Origin: Chloroflexota bacterium
GTDB taxonomy: Bacteria; Chloroflexota; Anaerolineae; B4-G1
DNA: 64,000 nt
NCBI GenBank assembly: GCA_024232355.1
Contig: JAAEPW010000972.1
Location: forward strand, 9,346 to 73,345
Direction: 5' to 3'
Below, piece after piece: positions 52,189 through 60,620 of the stretch. Below the pieces are notes generated by a model. The model did no database searches and was not told where the DNA came from. It saw nothing but the letters and a program-made list of their open reading frames with translations. Both the position numbers and the translations under genes were made by a program. The first letter of the stretch is position 1. Each line of letters opens with the position of its first letter.

Positions 52189-53586
52189 ATGAAAATTCAA
52201 TTTTTCGGCGCTGCACAGACAGTGACGGGTTCCCAATACCTCATCTCTGTCAACGGAAGTCGTATCCTGATGGAATGTGGTCTGGTTCAAGGCAAACGAC
52301 AAAAAAGCTTTGAGCGCAACCGCAACCTGCCATTCGATGCAGCCAGCGTAGACACGCTCGTCCTGTCTCACGCTCACATCGATCACTCGGGCAACATCCC
52401 CAACATGGTGCGCAACGGGTTCCAGGGCGCGATCTATTGCACCTTTGCCACGCGAGACCTGTGCTCGGCTATGCTGCGCGACTCGGCCTATATTCAAGAA
52501 CGGGATGTCAAGTATGTAAACAAAAAACGTACCCGCAAGGGAGAGCCGCCGGTCGAGCCAATCTACACCCATGCCGACGCCATCGCCAGCCTGGAGCATT
52601 TTGTCAGTGTGGGCTATGGGCGGCCTGTGCCCATAGCGCCGGGCGTGCGGTGCACTTTTTTCGACGCGGGGCACATCCTCGGCTCGTCCATGGTCTTGCT
52701 GGAAATGACGGAAGGCCAACGCCAAACCCGGCTGCTCTTTAGCGGCGACCTGGGCCGGAACAACATACCAATTCTGCGCGACCCCACCCCAGCACCGCAG
52801 GCCGACGTGCTCCTCATCGAGTCTACTTATGGCAACCGGCTGCACAAGCCTCACGAGGAAGCTGAGCAAAAGTTGCTCAACCTAATCAAGAAAACGTACG
52901 CCCAAGGTGGCAAAGTGGTGATCCCCGCCTTTTCTGTGGGACGCACACAAGAAATCGTCTACAGCTTGCACCGGCTGTCGAGCGCGCACAAACTGCCCGA
53001 CATCCCCATCTATGTGGACAGCCCCCTAGCCGTAGGAGCAACCGAAATCTTTCGGCTTCATCCCGAGTGCTATGACGAGGAGGTACAGAATTTTGTAGCC
53101 AGGGACCGGCATCCCGACCCCTTTGGTTTTGAGCGGCTGCGATACATCCGCAACGTGGAGGATTCCAAAGCCCTAAACATGATGCAAGGATCGGCCATCA
53201 TCATCAGTGCGTCGGGGATGTGCGAGGCAGGACGAATACAGCATCACCTCAAATACAACGTCAGCGACCCCCGCAGCACGGTGTTGATCGTCGGATGGCA
53301 AGCTCCGCACACATTGGGGCGGCGGCTGGTCGAAAAGCAAGAGACGGTGAGAATCTTTGGGCAAGAGCACCGGCTGCGTGCCCGCGTCGAGTCTATCCAA
53401 GGCTATAGCGCTCACGCCGACCAAAAGGGCTTGCTAGATTGGGCCAAACCCATCGCTCCCGGCCTGCGGCACACCTTTGTCGTACACGGCGATCCCGACC
53501 CGGCTATGACGCTGGGGAAGGAACTCGGCCGGTTGGGTGCGCGCAACGTGGCTGTACCAGAGTTGGGAGACATGTTTCAGATTTGA
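52189..53586 (+). CDS. Metallo-beta-lactamase/beta-CASP RNase-like protein
   Basis: 465 residues from the ATG at 52189. The metal motif SHAHIDHSG, GHILGSSMVLLE, FSGDLGR, then beta-CASP motifs (ESTYGNRLH, VVIPAFSVGRTQEIVYSL, ISASGMCEAGRIQHHL) and the C-terminal IQGYSAHADQKGLLDW are all present. These proteins are metal-dependent RNA endo/exonucleases related to RNase J, CPSF-73 and Ysh1-like enzymes. It is cytoplasmic. The following promoter separates it from the next gene. Confidence 0.93.
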   Translation: MKIQFFGAAQTVTGSQYLISVNGSRILMECGLVQGKRQKSFERNRNLPFDAASVDTLVLSHAHIDHSGNIPNMVRNGFQGAIYCTFATRDLCSAMLRDSAYIQERDVKYVNKKRTRKGEPPVEPIYTHADAIASLEHFVSVGYGRPVPIAPGVRCTFFDAGHILGSSMVLLEMTEGQRQTRLLFSGDLGRNNIPILRDPTPAPQADVLLIESTYGNRLHKPHEEAEQKLLNLIKKTYAQGGKVVIPAFSVGRTQEIVYSLHRLSSAHKLPDIPIYVDSPLAVGATEIFRLHPECYDEEVQNFVARDRHPDPFGFERLRYIRNVEDSKALNMMQGSAIIISASGMCEAGRIQHHLKYNVSDPRSTVLIVGWQAPHTLGRRLVEKQETVRIFGQEHRLRARVESIQGYSAHADQKGLLDWAKPIAPGLRHTFVVHGDPDPAMTLGKELGRLGARNVAVPELGDMFQI

Positions 53587-53607
53587 GTTTTTGGACAAAA
53601 TCTCCGG

Positions 53608-53635
53608 TTGACAACCGTGTGAACGGATGTACAAT
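53608..53635 (+). promoter_or_regulatory. Promoter of the C39-peptidase cassette
   Basis: Perfect -35 TTGACA (53608-53613), 16-base spacer, -10 TACAAT (53630-53635), about 30 bases before the ATG at 53672, with AGGAG in the leader. Confidence 0.75.
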
Positions 53636-53671
53636 CAATGACAGATTGAGAATTGACCAGGAGACAGTGTA

Positions 53672-54076
53672 ATGCAAGCAACCAAATTACCGGATACGAT
53701 TGTACAAGTTCTGGGAACAAAAGCTGCCAAGGATTTAGCGACCTGGATGGAGAGGCAACTACATACAGCTCAATTTTCCTCCCAAGTCCAGATATCTGCT
53801 TTTGTGGCACGGCAGAAGGTCAACGTGCTGATGCTGGAGCACGTGAGTAACTTGCTTCTTGCCGACAATCCTGATCTGATACGACTACCTGATGAAAGTT
53901 TAGTGTGGCGTGTGCCTATAGATTTGACATTTCCAACCTATGGTCGAGTTGGACGTGTGGGGCAAATAGATGTGGATGCACGTTATGGCAAAATGCATTA
54001 TGATAATGTTCTATTAGCTCAGATTTCTGACAAAGCACAACAACTAGCACAGAAAACTCTTCCCACAGCGAAATGA
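53672..54076 (+). CDS. Small unknown protein paired with C39-like peptidase
   Basis: 134 residues, no signal peptide or membrane helix. The N-terminal half is helical (DTIVQVLGTKAAKDLATWME, VQISAFVARQKVNVLMLEHV). The middle is beta-rich (LVWRVPIDLTFPTYGRVGRVGQIDVDARYG), and the end returns to helix. AGGAG lies upstream of the ATG. The stop codon overlaps the start of the peptidase gene (ATGA), so the two are tightly coupled. I did not recognise the family; a substrate, inhibitor or DNA-binding antitoxin-like partner are open options. Confidence 0.65.
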   Translation: MQATKLPDTIVQVLGTKAAKDLATWMERQLHTAQFSSQVQISAFVARQKVNVLMLEHVSNLLLADNPDLIRLPDESLVWRVPIDLTFPTYGRVGRVGQIDVDARYGKMHYDNVLLAQISDKAQQLAQKTLPTAK

Positions 54077-54567
54077 GCAATATTCTCACACTTTTTCACC
54101 ATCTTCAACAATCATCCGAAGGATACTGTTTGCCAACTTGTGTTCACATGGTGTTATCATATCTGGGTTTAGAGTATTCGGAAGACGAAATCAGCCGCAT
54201 ACTTGGTTCACAAGAATTTGGTACGCCGAGTTCCGCAGTTCAAAAGTTGACAGTGCTTGGTCTCAAAGTAGTCTACCGTGAGTGGTCAATCCCTCAACTG
54301 TTATCTTCTCTCAATACTGAACAGCCGATCATCTTGTTTGTGCGCACAGGGTTTTTGGATCACTGGCAAGAAGATGTAGCTCATGCTGTGGTAGTTGTCA
54401 GTGCTGAGAAAAATCAACGATTTTGGCTTCACGATCCAGCTCTACCAACCGGTCCCTTGAGCGTATCGTGGAATGGATTATTGGCGGCCTGGGCTGAGTT
54501 TGGGTATCGTGGTGCTTTCATATCAACCACATCGCACAGCCCATTGTCTAAGGAGAATAACCGATGA
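54073..54567 (+). CDS. Peptidase C39-like cysteine protease
   Basis: 164 residues. The papain-like triad of the C39 family is visible: Cys in SEGYCLPTCVHMVLSYLG, His in EDVAHAVVVV and Asp in FWLHDPAL. There is no transporter domain and no signal peptide, so it would act in the cytoplasm as a free peptidase domain. Its start overlaps the preceding small gene and its stop overlaps ppa (ATGA at 54564). Base composition is more AT-rich than that of ppa. Target probably the neighbouring small protein or another gene product; this is inference. Confidence 0.75.
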   Translation: MSNILTLFHHLQQSSEGYCLPTCVHMVLSYLGLEYSEDEISRILGSQEFGTPSSAVQKLTVLGLKVVYREWSIPQLLSSLNTEQPIILFVRTGFLDHWQEDVAHAVVVVSAEKNQRFWLHDPALPTGPLSVSWNGLLAAWAEFGYRGAFISTTSHSPLSKENNR

Positions 54568-55103
54568 ACCTATGGCGTGAACTACCCCCAGGGCCAGACT
54601 GGCCCAAGGTCATTTACGTGGTTGTAGAGATTCCAAAAAAGTCACGTAACAAGTACGAATACGATGAAAAGGGAGGCTTTGTCAAACTGGACCGGGTGCT
54701 CTTTTCCTCGCTCCACTATCCCGGCGACTATGGCTTTGTCCCACAGACGCTGCACGATGACGGCGATCCTCTCGACGTGCTGGTAATGACCAACGAGCCG
54801 ACCTTTTCCGGCTGTGTCATCGAAGCGCGACCACTGGGCGTATTCCACCTGGTGGACAGGGGACAGGCTGATGACAAGATTCTGGCTGTGCCCCACACCG
54901 ACCCACTCTTTAACGACTACCGCTCGCTGACTGACGTTCCGCCGCACTTTTTGGACGAGATGGCACACTTTTTCAGTGTCTACAAGGACCTGGAAAGTGG
55001 TGAGGTTGAAGGCAAGGGATGGGAAGGAATCAAGATGGCCTATCAAGAGATCAAGCGTGCCTCACAACATTATCAAAAACATTTAAAGAACCTATTCGGA
55101 TAA
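54564..55103 (+). CDS. ppa: Inorganic pyrophosphatase (family I)
   Basis: 179 residues. The family I signature DDGDPLDVLV carries metal-binding Asp residues, and KYEYDEKGGFVKLDRVLFSSLHYPGDYGFVP with HFFSVYKDLE complete the active site. It splits pyrophosphate from biosynthetic reactions. Its start overlaps the C39-like peptidase stop, so this housekeeping gene is translationally coupled to an unusual cassette. The convergent polA gene follows. Confidence 0.95.
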   Translation: MNLWRELPPGPDWPKVIYVVVEIPKKSRNKYEYDEKGGFVKLDRVLFSSLHYPGDYGFVPQTLHDDGDPLDVLVMTNEPTFSGCVIEARPLGVFHLVDRGQADDKILAVPHTDPLFNDYRSLTDVPPHFLDEMAHFFSVYKDLESGEVEGKGWEGIKMAYQEIKRASQHYQKHLKNLFG

Positions 55104-55107
55104 GAGT

Positions 55108-55131
55108 GGAGCCGTAGCAACGCTGCGCTCC
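55108..55131. terminator. Hairpin between convergent ppa and polA
   Basis: GGAGC / GCTCC (55108-55112, 55127-55131) continues inward as GTAGC / GCTGC with a bulged C. It touches the polA stop codon and lies 5 bases after the ppa stop. It may serve both strands as a bidirectional terminator. Confidence 0.5.
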
Positions 55132-57890
55132 TACATCTCTTCCCAATTCTCTCCCACCTTGAAATCAACCTTGAGGGGAACTGTCAACTCGAAGGCGCTC
55201 TCCATCACCTCGCGTATTAACAGCGCGACGGTCTCCACTTCCTCGGCCGGTGCCTCAATAACTAGTTCGTCGTGCACCTGGAGAATCATTCGCGCGCGTA
55301 ACCCCCGCTCATTCAACGCCTGGTGCAAGTTGATCGTGGCAATGTTAAGAATATCGGCAGCGGTCCCTTGGATCGGCGCATTGATCGACATCCGCTCGGC
55401 AGCCTGCCGTACGTTGTGGGGAGCCTTGCTGCCTGGTTGCAGCTCGGGAAAATAGCGCCTTCGCCCCAACAACGTCTCTACGTAGCCCTGCTGCGTGGCG
55501 AACGCCTTGGTGATATCAATATACTCGCGCACCTTGGGAAAGCGATCGAAATAGGCCTTGATAAAATCCTCAGCCTCGGCCATCGTCAAATCGGTCGTGT
55601 TCGATAGACCATAGGCCGTTTGCCCGTAGGATAGCCCAAAGTTGACGGCTTTGGCCACCCGTCGCATATCGGCTGTCACCTCTGCCAGAGGAACCCCCAT
55701 AATGGCGGCAGCGGTGCTGGCATGGATGTCTTCTCCACGCGTGAACGCGCCCACCAACCCCTCGTCGCCAGAAATATGGGCCATCACGCGCAACTCGACC
55801 TGCGAATAGTCGGCGCCGATCAATTTCCAACCCGGCTCAGCGACAAAGGCCCGTCGCACTTGGCGTCCCAAGTCGGTGCGGATGGGAATATTTTGCAAAT
55901 TGGGATTGCTCGAACTGATACGCCCAGTCACTGTACCCGTCTGTTTGTACGAGGTGTGCAGCCGCCCAGTGTGTGGATTGACCAGCCGGGGCAGCGCGTC
56001 TACATAGGTGGACTTTAATTTGGCCAGACCTCGCCGCTCCAGGATGAGTCCGATCACGTCGTGTTTACCACGTAGTCTCTCCAGCACGTTGGCCGCCGTC
56101 GAATAGTGACCCGACTTTGTGCGGCGCAACCCTTGAGAAGGCAGCGCCAACGCCTTGAACAAGGCATCGGAAAGCTGTTGGGTCGAGTTGATGTTAAAAG
56201 TGTATCCCACCATCTCGTGGATTCTGACTGTTAACTCGTCCAAACGTATAGTCAATTTCCCTGACATCTGATTTAGGAACTCGGTGTCGAGTTGCACGCC
56301 CGCCATCTCCATCGCCATCAAGGCTGGCATCAACGGCATCTCTAGATCGGTAAAGAGCGACCAGAGCTGTTTTTCCTTCAACTCGGCTTCCAGGATGGCT
56401 ACCAGGCGGTGGGTCATATCCACGTCTGCACAGGCATACGGGGCAGCCTGTGCAACCGGCACTTGGGCCATCGTGCGTTGATTTTTGCCCTTGCCGATCA
56501 GATCGACGATGGGCGTCATTCGTTGTTGGAGTCGCACCCAGGTCAGATTCTTAAGCCCCAGGTTCTTGGAGGCTGGGTTAATGAGCCACTCGGCAACCAT
56601 CGTGTCAAAAGCCACCCCCTCCACACGCACGCCCGCTCGCTGCAACACGGTCAGGTCATATTTGATGTTGTGACCGTACTTGGGTCGCTTGGCGTCGGTC
56701 AACAGAGGAGCCAACGCCTCAAGCACCATCGCCAAATCCAATTGCGGGCCGTCGGGCGGGGCCATAACCGGGATATAGTAGCCTTGTTCGGGGGCGTCGG
56801 TGATGGCAATGCCGACCAACTCGGCCTGCATCGGATCGGTGCCGGTCGTTTCCGTGTCCAGCGTCAGGCCGGCTGCGCTTTCCAACTGTGTCACCAATTG
56901 GCGCAGGGCTTGCTCATCAGCGACGATCTGGTAATCGGCAGCAGAAGCCGCTGTGGGAGCAGCGACGGACGTCTCACCAAACATGCTCAGTTGATGGGCC
57001 GCTCCAGCCGGTCGAACTTGCTCCTCTCCCAACTGCCGTTCGGCCAACGAGTGGAACTCTAACTCTCGGAAGAGATCGATCACTGGATCACGGTCAAAGG
57101 AACGCACAATACAAGCATCGAGATCGAGTTCCACCGGCGCGTCGCACACGATGGTCCCCAATTTGCGACTCAGGAAAGCCATGTCTCGCCCTACTTTTAA
57201 CTTGTTTCGAAAACGAGTCTGAACCTCCTCCAGATGCTCATAAATCGCTTCCAACGTACCGTATTGCTGGAGCAACTTTGTGCCTGTCTTTTCCCCAACA
57301 CCGCGCACGCCCGGAATATTGTCGGACGAATCGCCCATCATAGCCTTGAGGTCGATCAATTGGGCTGGAGACAAGCCATAACGCTGCTCCACACCCTCCC
57401 GGTCGTAGGTCACTGTGTCGGAGAAACGCCGGCGGGAAGTGAGCACGTGGATACGCTCGTCCACCAATTGCAAGAGGTCCCTATCACCGGTGACGATGAG
57501 AGTATTCACCCCCCGCTCTCCCGCCTGACGGGCCAGCGTCCCCAACAAATCATCCGCCTCGTACCCTTCCAACTCAAAAACGGGGATGCCCAACGTCTCT
57601 ACCACCTGGCGGACGCGCGCCATCTGGGAGCGCATCTCGTCCGGCATCTTGGCACGATGGGCCTTGTACTCGGCGTACATGTCGTGACGAAAGGTGAGTC
57701 CCTTGTCAAAGGTAACGGCGATATGGGTCGGGTGCTCTTCGCGCAAGACGGTGAGCAGCATCGAGGTGAAACCGTAAACGGCATTGGTCAATTCGCCCTG
57801 CGTGGTTTTCATCTCGACCGGCAAAGCGTGAAAAGCCCGGTAGGCCAGCGAATGACCGTCAATCAGGATCAGTTTTTGGTTTTGAGACAT
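55131..57890 (-). CDS. polA: DNA polymerase I
   Basis: 919 residues. Order: 5'-3' exonuclease (about 1-295; ILIDGHSLAYRAFHAL, VTGDRDLLQLV, GDSSDNIPGV), 3'-5' exonuclease (about 320-515) with the DEDDy residues intact (LTLDTETTGTDP, YGHNIKYDLTVL, YACADVDMTH), and the polymerase domain (motif A ADYSQVELRVMAH, O-helix RRVAKAVNFGLSYG, motif C LQVHDELVIE). A complete three-activity enzyme for repair and Okazaki fragment processing. Proofreading appears active, which is not so in some thermophilic PolA proteins. It has its own promoter and GGAG before the ATG. Confidence 0.97.
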   Translation of the reverse strand: MSQNQKLILIDGHSLAYRAFHALPVEMKTTQGELTNAVYGFTSMLLTVLREEHPTHIAVTFDKGLTFRHDMYAEYKAHRAKMPDEMRSQMARVRQVVETLGIPVFELEGYEADDLLGTLARQAGERGVNTLIVTGDRDLLQLVDERIHVLTSRRRFSDTVTYDREGVEQRYGLSPAQLIDLKAMMGDSSDNIPGVRGVGEKTGTKLLQQYGTLEAIYEHLEEVQTRFRNKLKVGRDMAFLSRKLGTIVCDAPVELDLDACIVRSFDRDPVIDLFRELEFHSLAERQLGEEQVRPAGAAHQLSMFGETSVAAPTAASAADYQIVADEQALRQLVTQLESAAGLTLDTETTGTDPMQAELVGIAITDAPEQGYYIPVMAPPDGPQLDLAMVLEALAPLLTDAKRPKYGHNIKYDLTVLQRAGVRVEGVAFDTMVAEWLINPASKNLGLKNLTWVRLQQRMTPIVDLIGKGKNQRTMAQVPVAQAAPYACADVDMTHRLVAILEAELKEKQLWSLFTDLEMPLMPALMAMEMAGVQLDTEFLNQMSGKLTIRLDELTVRIHEMVGYTFNINSTQQLSDALFKALALPSQGLRRTKSGHYSTAANVLERLRGKHDVIGLILERRGLAKLKSTYVDALPRLVNPHTGRLHTSYKQTGTVTGRISSSNPNLQNIPIRTDLGRQVRRAFVAEPGWKLIGADYSQVELRVMAHISGDEGLVGAFTRGEDIHASTAAAIMGVPLAEVTADMRRVAKAVNFGLSYGQTAYGLSNTTDLTMAEAEDFIKAYFDRFPKVREYIDITKAFATQQGYVETLLGRRRYFPELQPGSKAPHNVRQAAERMSINAPIQGTAADILNIATINLHQALNERGLRARMILQVHDELVIEAPAEEVETVALLIREVMESAFELTVPLKVDFKVGENWEEM

Positions 57891-57941
57891 GGCTCTCCTT
57901 TATGGTTAGCAATCGAGGGTGGAGGCTAGGGATTCGGCCCC

Positions 57942-57970
57942 ATTCTACTGGGGGCGGGGAAAAAAGTCAA
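57942..57970 (-). promoter_or_regulatory. polA: polA promoter
   Basis: On the minus strand: -35 TTGACT (57965-57970), 17-base spacer, -10 TAGAAT (57942-57947). It gives a leader of about 45 bases. Confidence 0.75.
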
Positions 57971-57993
57971 CGTGCGTCCGTCATTCAACCCGT

Positions 57994-59301
57994 TTATGGT
58001 TCTCGGTCTGATTGATGGACAGACTTTTTTTCGAGACACACATCACACGTATTGAACGGATTGGGTAGGTATTTCACATCTAAATCTGCGTTCATCCCCG
58101 AGCACATTGGTCGGGTCTCGCCAGTCAACCAAGGTTCCCGGTACTTGTGCTGGTTCAATGGCTCCGGCTTGGCACCGCCAGAGACATAGTAGTGTTCCGG
58201 ATATCGTTCATAATAAGAGAACCATTGATCGAGCGACGCCTGAAATGCCTGCAACCGTGGGATAAAGTAGGAGTCGAAATCGGAGGAAAAGGGAGACGGT
58301 GCTGGCCCATTTCCCACCTGGACGGCGGCCTCGTAGTAATAGTCCAAATCCGCCGATTCGGAATAGCCCCCTTTGAGCAGGGAAACATCGCCGGGATAGG
58401 CCCCATAGGGCACGGAAAAAGAGCGAGGTGTGTGGCCCGGAACCAGAGTCGCAATCCGATTCTGCGAAACGGCGAGTTCCCACTTGATCTCCCCAGCCGT
58501 TATCTGGCTGAGATTCGCGTGGCTGATCGTGTGACTGCCAACCTCTATACCCCAATCCACCAACGCGCGCACCTTTTGCGGGCCGGATTCGGATTGGTGA
58601 AAAAGAAAAGGCCCCGGCTCGTCGGCGTTGAGGAGAACAAAAAAGGTGGCGCGCAGAGGCCAATGGTCGCCATACGTTTCGTGCATAGACAGCAGGATAC
58701 CCACGGCACAGTCGGGATCGATGCTGCCATCCTCCAGATAATGAAATTGGCCAATGGTAGAATCGTCAAAAGTGAGCACGACGGGACGGCGACCAAGCGG
58801 TACGTGGTCCAAGTTTTTGCGCACGATGTCGATGAGGTTGACGGGGTAATAGCCGTGAGCCAGCAGGTATTCGAGGTCATCCCGAAAATTCTCGGGGGTG
58901 CGCGTCCAGCGACCCTCTGGCCTGGCAATTCTGTGATACTCGAGCACCAGAATATCGCCCATTTTATTAGGCTGGTACAAAGGAATATCGAATTGAATCT
59001 CAACCGACTCGGGCTTTTCAGGCGACGGCATGGGAGTAGGTATGGCAGTGGGTGCAGATGTAAGAGTAGCAGGTGGTGGTTCAGATGCTATCACAGTTGG
59101 CGTGTCGGTGGGAGGATCGGAGGGCACTGTGGGGCACGGGGTACGTGTCGGGCTTGGCTCGACGGTGGGTTGTTGGGTAGACGAAAATTGACTTGCCGGC
59201 AACGACGTGGGTTCAACGTCTGGTGTCTTGGTCAATCCCAAGCTCACCAACAACAAAGCAACAATAGCTCCGACGATCAATAGCACGTTGAGTTTTGGCA
59301 T
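57994..59301 (-). CDS. Membrane-anchored polysaccharide deacetylase
   Basis: 435 residues. One N-terminal helix (about 6-22), a Pro/Thr/Ser-rich linker (about 30-95), then a NodB-type domain: VVLTFDDST (catalytic Asp pair), SHTISHANLSQ (the His-x3-His metal site) and SFSVPYGAYPGD. It should deacetylate cell-wall or extracellular polysaccharide. It has a C-terminal extension after residue 340 with a four-Cys tail (CSGMNAD..., CDVC) that could be structural. Strong promoter upstream. Confidence 0.88.
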   Translation of the reverse strand: MPKLNVLLIVGAIVALLLVSLGLTKTPDVEPTSLPASQFSSTQQPTVEPSPTRTPCPTVPSDPPTDTPTVIASEPPPATLTSAPTAIPTPMPSPEKPESVEIQFDIPLYQPNKMGDILVLEYHRIARPEGRWTRTPENFRDDLEYLLAHGYYPVNLIDIVRKNLDHVPLGRRPVVLTFDDSTIGQFHYLEDGSIDPDCAVGILLSMHETYGDHWPLRATFFVLLNADEPGPFLFHQSESGPQKVRALVDWGIEVGSHTISHANLSQITAGEIKWELAVSQNRIATLVPGHTPRSFSVPYGAYPGDVSLLKGGYSESADLDYYYEAAVQVGNGPAPSPFSSDFDSYFIPRLQAFQASLDQWFSYYERYPEHYYVSGGAKPEPLNQHKYREPWLTGETRPMCSGMNADLDVKYLPNPFNTCDVCLEKKSVHQSDREP

Positions 59302-59361
59302 CTGACCTCATAGTTTGGCATCAAAAAAGAGCCACAATCCGCACTGCATCTACAGGCAGAC

Positions 59362-59390
59362 ATCTTACTATGAGGCACAGGGTTTGTCAA
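59362..59390 (-). promoter_or_regulatory. Promoter of the polysaccharide deacetylase gene
   Basis: On the minus strand: perfect -35 TTGACA (59385-59390), 17-base spacer, -10 TAAGAT (59362-59367). Confidence 0.7.
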
Positions 59391-59486
59391 TCCAAAACGC
59401 CACAACAGACTGGGAAAGGAAAAAGGGGAAACACCGCTGTAATGAAATCGTAACGAAAACAAAATGAAAAATACGATAGGCTATGG

Positions 59487-59492
59487 TATAAT
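59487..59492 (+). promoter_or_regulatory. -10 box of the L,D-transpeptidase gene
   Basis: Perfect TATAAT preceded by TGG (extended -10), 32 bases before the ATG at 59524. The -35 region is AT-rich without a clear hexamer, as is common with extended -10 promoters. Confidence 0.6.
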
Positions 59493-59523
59493 ACTCCACA
59501 AATCAGGTAAATATGGAGTCGCA

Positions 59524-60600
59524 ATGTCCACTACCATTACTCGTCGCAAGTTGCTCAAATTGATCACCGCTACCGCCGCAGTATCGGCGCTATCGCCGGT
59601 TTTTCACGCCCGCGCTCGCTATCTCGAGCCGCCGGAGCCTGATGACACCAACAACCCGTACACCAAATACTGGGTACGGATGGGGCGGGCAATCCATACC
59701 GTGGCCTTTTATGATCGTCCTTCAACCTCCGGCACACGGCTGCACACGCGCCGCCGTGACCAGTCTTTTGCGATCCTGGGCGAAACTCGCGCCCCTTTCA
59801 GTGCTCACAACGATCTATGGTACATGACTCTCTTGGGATACGTTCACTCGGCCTGGGTGCTGCCGATGCGCATCTATTCCCCCCAGCCGCTCATTCACGA
59901 TGTTGGCGAATGGGGCTTTTGGGGCGAGATTTCGCAGGTCGTTACTCAGGCTTATGCCGAGCCCAACATCCACTCGAAAAACGTCTATCGTTTCTACGGC
60001 GGCAACGTCTTTCACGTCGTGGATTCCCTTGAGGATGAGCAGGGCACTGGCTGGTACAAGGTCTATGACGAGTTCCCACCAACCAACCCAACTCACCAAT
60101 GGGTTTTGGCACGAGATATGCGCCGAATTCCTCGTGCTGATATGGCCCCAATCCATCCATTTGCCGGTGAAAAGCGCATCGAGGTAGACATAGAAAATCA
60201 GCAGATGACGTGCTTTGAGGGAAATCAAGTCGCGTTCACGACCTTGGTGGCCTCTGGGCTGCCTGGGGCAACGGCTACACCCTTGGGGGAGATGAGCGTG
60301 CTACTCAAGCAACCATCACGCCATATGAGCAATCAGCCTTATCCGGGAGGGCCGCCGCCACTGGGCGATCTATTCGATCTGCCGGGGATTCCGTGGAATA
60401 TCTTTTTCGATCTGAGTGGTACTGCGATTCACGGCGCCTATTGGCACAACGACTTTGGCCTGAAACGGAGCCACGGTTGCTTGAACGTCTCGCAAGAAGC
60501 GGCCCGCTGGCTTTATCGCTGGGTCTATCCCATCAGCAGCCACAGGGATGACTTTGTTCAGAGCGACCGTTGGGTCGGCACGCCCATCCACATCTTTTAG
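59524..60600 (+). CDS. Secreted L,D-transpeptidase with Tat-like signal
   Basis: 358 residues from the ATG at 59524 (GGAG five bases upstream); the frame is open to 59464. The N-terminus TRRKLLKLITATAAVSALS has the twin-arginine pattern, a Tat signal peptide. Two SH3-like segments (about 50-200) are followed by the YkuD domain with HGAYWHNDFG and SHGCLNVS (catalytic Cys319). It would form 3-3 cross-links or attach proteins in peptidoglycan. Export in folded form is implied by the Tat signal. A short repeat follows its stop codon. Confidence 0.9.
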   Translation: MSTTITRRKLLKLITATAAVSALSPVFHARARYLEPPEPDDTNNPYTKYWVRMGRAIHTVAFYDRPSTSGTRLHTRRRDQSFAILGETRAPFSAHNDLWYMTLLGYVHSAWVLPMRIYSPQPLIHDVGEWGFWGEISQVVTQAYAEPNIHSKNVYRFYGGNVFHVVDSLEDEQGTGWYKVYDEFPPTNPTHQWVLARDMRRIPRADMAPIHPFAGEKRIEVDIENQQMTCFEGNQVAFTTLVASGLPGATATPLGEMSVLLKQPSRHMSNQPYPGGPPPLGDLFDLPGIPWNIFFDLSGTAIHGAYWHNDFGLKRSHGCLNVSQEAARWLYRWVYPISSHRDDFVQSDRWVGTPIHIF

Positions 60601-60620
60601 GCGCTGTTCAGAAACAACGT
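60601..60620 (+). repeat. Short hairpin repeat, copy 2
   Basis: GCGCTGTTCAGAAACAACGT follows the L,D-transpeptidase stop codon directly. One base differs from the copy at 33939-33959. In both cases it comes right after a gene, and ends in a weak hairpin, so a terminator-like role is possible. Confidence 0.5.
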
